A stretch of DNA of 64,000 nt from Alphaproteobacteria bacterium (GTDB lineage Bacteria > Pseudomonadota > Alphaproteobacteria > Rhizobiales > Hyphomicrobiaceae), in the NCBI GenBank assembly GCA_019137195.1, contig JAGVSR010000145.1, forward strand, positions 4,520 through 68,519, read 5' to 3'. This document shows, piece by piece, positions 60,679 through 64,000 of the stretch; positions within the stretch are counted from its first letter, which is position 1, and the number at the start of each line of letters is the position of its first letter. A program made the translations under genes and the position numbers. Under the pieces are notes generated by a model that was not told the DNA's origin, made no database searches, and saw nothing but the letters and a program-made list of their open reading frames with translations.

Positions 60679-61329
60679 GTGGCCACAAATCTAACAGACA
60701 AGCCGGTGGACAAGGGGAAGGTGCCCCCCCGCACGCTACGGCCGGCGGGTGGCGGACCGGCAGACGTGGGCGCGAATCTGCGCCAGCGGCGTCTGGCGCA
60801 AGGACTATCGCTTGAAGCGCTTGCCGGGCTTTCGGGTGTCAGCCGCGCCATGCTCGGTCAGATCGAGACCGGCAAGAGCACGCCGACCGTTACCCTCATC
60901 TGGAAGGTGGCAACCGCGCTTGGGGTTCCGGTTTCGGCGTTGATCGAAAAGCCGCGCTCCTCCGCATTCGTGGTTCTGCCCCGGGCCAACGCCCGCGTGA
61001 TCGCCGCGAGCGGCGGCGGGTTCACCTTGCGGGCATTTGCTGCGAGCGGCATCGAGCAGCGGGCCGAGTTCTATGAGATGCGCGTGGCGTCCGGACACCG
61101 TGAGACCATCAGCCCCTATCCGCCTGGACTGCGTGCGACACTCGCGCTGGCGGCCGGCACGCTCGAGGTCGGCCTCGAGGCGCAGCCCGCCGCGCGCATC
61201 GAGGCAGGCGACGCCATTCTCTTCGAGGCAGATGTAGCGCACACTTATTGCAATCCAGGCGTTCTCACTGCGATCGCGTACCTGGTGATCGCCCCGGCGA
61301 GGAACGGCAACGGTGCGCTCCTCCCATGA
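60679..61329 (+). CDS. XRE-family regulator with cupin domain (SutR-like)
   Basis: 216 residues. Start is a GTG at 60679 without a clear SD. The helix-turn-helix (LRQRRLAQGLSLEALAGLSG, VSRAMLGQIETGKSTPTVTL) is followed by a short linker and a C-terminal cupin region (AEFYEMRVASGHRETISPYP, GDAILFEADVAHTYCNPG). E. coli SutR (YdcN), a regulator of sulfur utilisation genes, has this architecture. Being between the porin and cysT, it is likely to control the sulfate genes and to bind the TTCGTTCAAAT repeats upstream of itself; both are inferences. Confidence 0.85.
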   Translation: MATNLTDKPVDKGKVPPRTLRPAGGGPADVGANLRQRRLAQGLSLEALAGLSGVSRAMLGQIETGKSTPTVTLIWKVATALGVPVSALIEKPRSSAFVVLPRANARVIAASGGGFTLRAFAASGIEQRAEFYEMRVASGHRETISPYPPGLRATLALAAGTLEVGLEAQPAARIEAGDAILFEADVAHTYCNPGVLTAIAYLVIAPARNGNGALLP

Positions 61330-61440
61330 AGCCTGGAGTGCTTTGCATTCATAGATATATCGATTGCAGATCTAAATGGTTCGTCCGGAGCTCCGTCCGC
61401 CATAGTTTTCAGGCGTGAAAGGGATAGCGGAGGAGCGGTC

Positions 61441-61536
61441 ATGCCGGTCAGAGCCTATATCGTCGATGCGTTTCTTCCGTGGACCGGCATGCTGCTCTCG
61501 GCAGCCATGATCCTCTACGTGACCTTCGCTCATTGA
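61441..61536 (+). CDS. 31-residue membrane protein upstream of cysT
   Basis: ATG at 61441 has GGAGGAG six bases upstream. Frame: MPVRAYIVDAFLPWTGMLLS then AAMILYVTFAH, 31 residues, with one predicted transmembrane helix (about residues 11-29). It ends 31 bp before the cysT start and shares its direction, so it should be cotranscribed with cysTWA. A small accessory subunit of the sulfate permease is a possibility. No family recognised. Confidence 0.6.
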   Translation: MPVRAYIVDAFLPWTGMLLSAAMILYVTFAH

Positions 61537-61567
61537 CACCGCCGGCGGGCGAAGGGGGATCGTGACC

Positions 61568-62404
61568 ATGGGCCGACTGCGCACGAGCCGTGTCCTGCCA
61601 GGCTTTGGCCTGTCTCTGGGCTATACGCTGGCCTACTTGTCGCTCATCGTCCTCATTCCGTTCTCCGCCGTGTTCATCCGCGCCAGCGGCATGGGCTGGG
61701 ACGCATTCTGGCACGCGGTGAGCGACGAGCGCGTCGTGGCGAGCTACAAGCTCTCGTTTGGCGCCTCGCTACTGGCTGCCGCGATCAACACCGTGTTCGG
61801 TCTCGTGCTCGCCTGGGGACTTGTGCGCTATTCCTTTCCCGGCAAGAAACTGGTCGACGCCCTGATCGACCTGCCGTTCGCGCTACCGACGGCGGTCGCC
61901 GGCATCTCGTTGACGGCCCTCTACGCCAAGAACGGCTGGATCGGCCAGTATCTCGAGCCCGCCGGTCTGAAGATCGCATTTGGTCCCGCCGGCGTGCTTG
62001 TTGCGCTGATCTTCATCGGCTTGCCGTTCATCGTGCGCACGGTGCAGCCGATCCTCGAGGATTTCGACACCGAGTTCGAAGAGGCCGCGGCCACTCTCGG
62101 GGCCAGCCGCTGGCAGACGTTTCAGCGCGTCGTATTGCCGACGCTGCTTCCTGCGCTGCTCACCGGGTTCGCACTCGCCTTCGCCCGCGCCGTCGGCGAG
62201 TACGGCTCGGTCATCTTCATCGCCGGCAATATCCCGATGGTGTCGGAGATCACGCCGCTCATGATCATCACCAAGCTCGAGCAGTACGACTACAAGGGCG
62301 CCACCGCCATCGCCTCGGTGATGCTGGTCGTCTCGTTCTCGCTGCTGCTGGTCATCAACGGGCTACAAGCCTGGACCTCTCGCCGCCTTGGGAGTGCCAC
62401 CTGA
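61568..62404 (+). CDS. cysT: Sulfate ABC transporter permease CysT
   Basis: 278 residues from the ATG at 61568 (AAGGGGG nine bases upstream); a GTG at 61562 would add two residues. Six hydrophobic segments ([57 protein letters not shown] and others) and the binding-protein-dependent permease EAA loop ([21 protein letters not shown]). Forms a heterodimeric channel with CysW. The stop overlaps the cysW start by 1 base (TGATG). Confidence 0.95.
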   Translation: MGRLRTSRVLPGFGLSLGYTLAYLSLIVLIPFSAVFIRASGMGWDAFWHAVSDERVVASYKLSFGASLLAAAINTVFGLVLAWGLVRYSFPGKKLVDALIDLPFALPTAVAGISLTALYAKNGWIGQYLEPAGLKIAFGPAGVLVALIFIGLPFIVRTVQPILEDFDTEFEEAAATLGASRWQTFQRVVLPTLLPALLTGFALAFARAVGEYGSVIFIAGNIPMVSEITPLMIITKLEQYDYKGATAIASVMLVVSFSLLLVINGLQAWTSRRLGSAT

Positions 62405-63299
62405 TGACCGCCGCTGCAGCCACGACCCCTCTTGCGCATTCCGCCTCGGCGCGCCGGCTCGAGGCCAGTCTTGCGACCCGCGATCCCGGCTGGGTCAAGG
62501 CAGTCGTGCTCACGGTCGGCCTCGGCTTCTTCGCCGTGTTCCTGCTCATGCCGCTGATTGCGGTGTTCCTTGAGGCGTTCCGCAAAGGCTGGCAAACGTA
62601 CCTTGCCGCGCTCGTCGAGCCGGACGCACTGTCAGCCATCCGGCTTACCCTGCTCACAGCCGCAATCGCTGTGCCGCTGAACCTCGTGTTCGGCGTCGCT
62701 GCGGCCTGGGCCGTTGCCAAGTTCGACTTTCGGGGCAAACAGCTCCTGATCAGCCTGATCGACCTCCCGTTCTCCGTGTCGCCGGTCGTCGCCGGGCTCA
62801 TCTACGTTCTGGTCTTCGGCGCCCAGGGCTGGCTCGGGCCCTGGCTGTCGGACCACGACATCAGGATCGTCTTTGCCGTACCTGGCATCGTGTTGGCCAC
62901 GGTGTTCGTAACCTTTCCGTTCATCGCCCGCGAGTTGATCCCGCTCATGCAGGCGCAGGGTCGCGACGAAGAGGAGGCGGCCGTCACGCTCGGCGCCTCC
63001 GGCTGGCAGACGTTCCGACGCGTAACGCTGCCGAACATCAAGTGGGCGCTGCTCTATGGCGTGATCCTCTGCAACGCGCGCGCGATGGGCGAGTTCGGTG
63101 CTGTCTCGGTGGTCTCCGGTCATATCCGGGGCGAAACGAACACCATGCCGCTGCACGTCGAGATCCTCTATAACGAGTACCAGTTCGCAGCCGCCTTTGC
63201 CGTGGCATCGCTGCTGGCGCTGCTGGCGCTGGTGACGCTCGCCGTCAAGACGTTTATCGAGCGGCGTGCCAAACGCGCCGGTGCCGAGGAGACCCCGAC

Positions 63300-63303
<4 letters not shown>
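62404..63303 (+). CDS. cysW: Sulfate ABC transporter permease CysW
   Basis: 299 residues. Starts in the TGATG junction with cysT and ends overlapping cysA by 4 bp (ATGA). Hydrophobic segments [62 protein letters not shown] and the EAA loop [22 protein letters not shown]. Second channel subunit of the importer. Confidence 0.95.

Positions 63304-64000
<697 letters not shown>

Overview
The window is a GC-rich (roughly two-thirds G+C by eye) chromosomal stretch from an alphaproteobacterium, most probably a member of the Hyphomicrobiales (Rhizobiales). The case rests on the order tolQ-tolR-tolA-tolB-pal-cpoB-tilS-ftsH-folP-glmM, the adjacent aspS and rnd, a TrcR-type DUF1013 cell-cycle regulator, the alphaproteobacterial type of glutamate-cysteine ligase, and Omp-type small beta-barrels. 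I cannot name the genus. No rRNA, confident tRNA, insertion sequence, prophage or CRISPR array was seen.

Layout. 1-3.7 kb: C-truncated MuiA-like gene, then serC-serA (serine synthesis), all on the minus strand. 4-6 kb: two tandem outer-membrane beta-barrel paralogues. 6.4-24 kb: a long minus-strand housekeeping block for the cell envelope (tolQRAB, pal, an extra OmpA-domain protein, cpoB, tilS, ftsH, folP, glmM). It is interrupted by a secreted RTX protein gene between ftsH and folP, a plus-strand ParA ATPase plus orphan partner between folP and glmM, and a pair of about 40-residue lipoprotein genes between tolB and pal. 24-30.3 kb: a small RTX protein, then a metal-uptake operon resembling the Vibrio Zrg zinc importer (His-rich DUF2796 protein, ABC ATPase, FtsX-type permease, DUF3299, DUF1007) with a His/Cys-rich small protein upstream. 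30.6-34.5 kb: trcR-like gene, ubiA, rsmE, AraC regulator. 34.6-41 kb: Tat-exported sulfatase, Cys-rich secreted proteins, gshA, and an SHP/diheme cytochrome c pair. 41-43 kb: lutBC (lactate oxidation). 43.3-51 kb: three more RTX genes around aspS, one fused to a CAP domain. 51.3-56.5 kb: rnd, a DnaJ-family co-chaperone, a bactofilin, a His-rich small secreted protein and a glycosyltransferase. 56.7-64 kb: a sulfate-acquisition island (sbp, hydrolase, porin, XRE-cupin regulator, cysT, cysW, start of cysA).

Themes. Envelope integrity (Tol-Pal, FtsH, several OM proteins), calcium-binding secreted RTX proteins (five genes, no type I secretion machinery in view) and nutrient acquisition (zinc, sulfate, lactate) dominate. 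The least explained signals are several tiny genes (two lipoproteins, a 31-residue membrane protein in the cys operon, a twin-CX3C helical hairpin protein, a 58-residue ORF), the ParA/orphan pair, and a regulatory architecture in the sulfate island: a repeated promoter element and a perfect hairpin that covers the sbp ribosome binding site.
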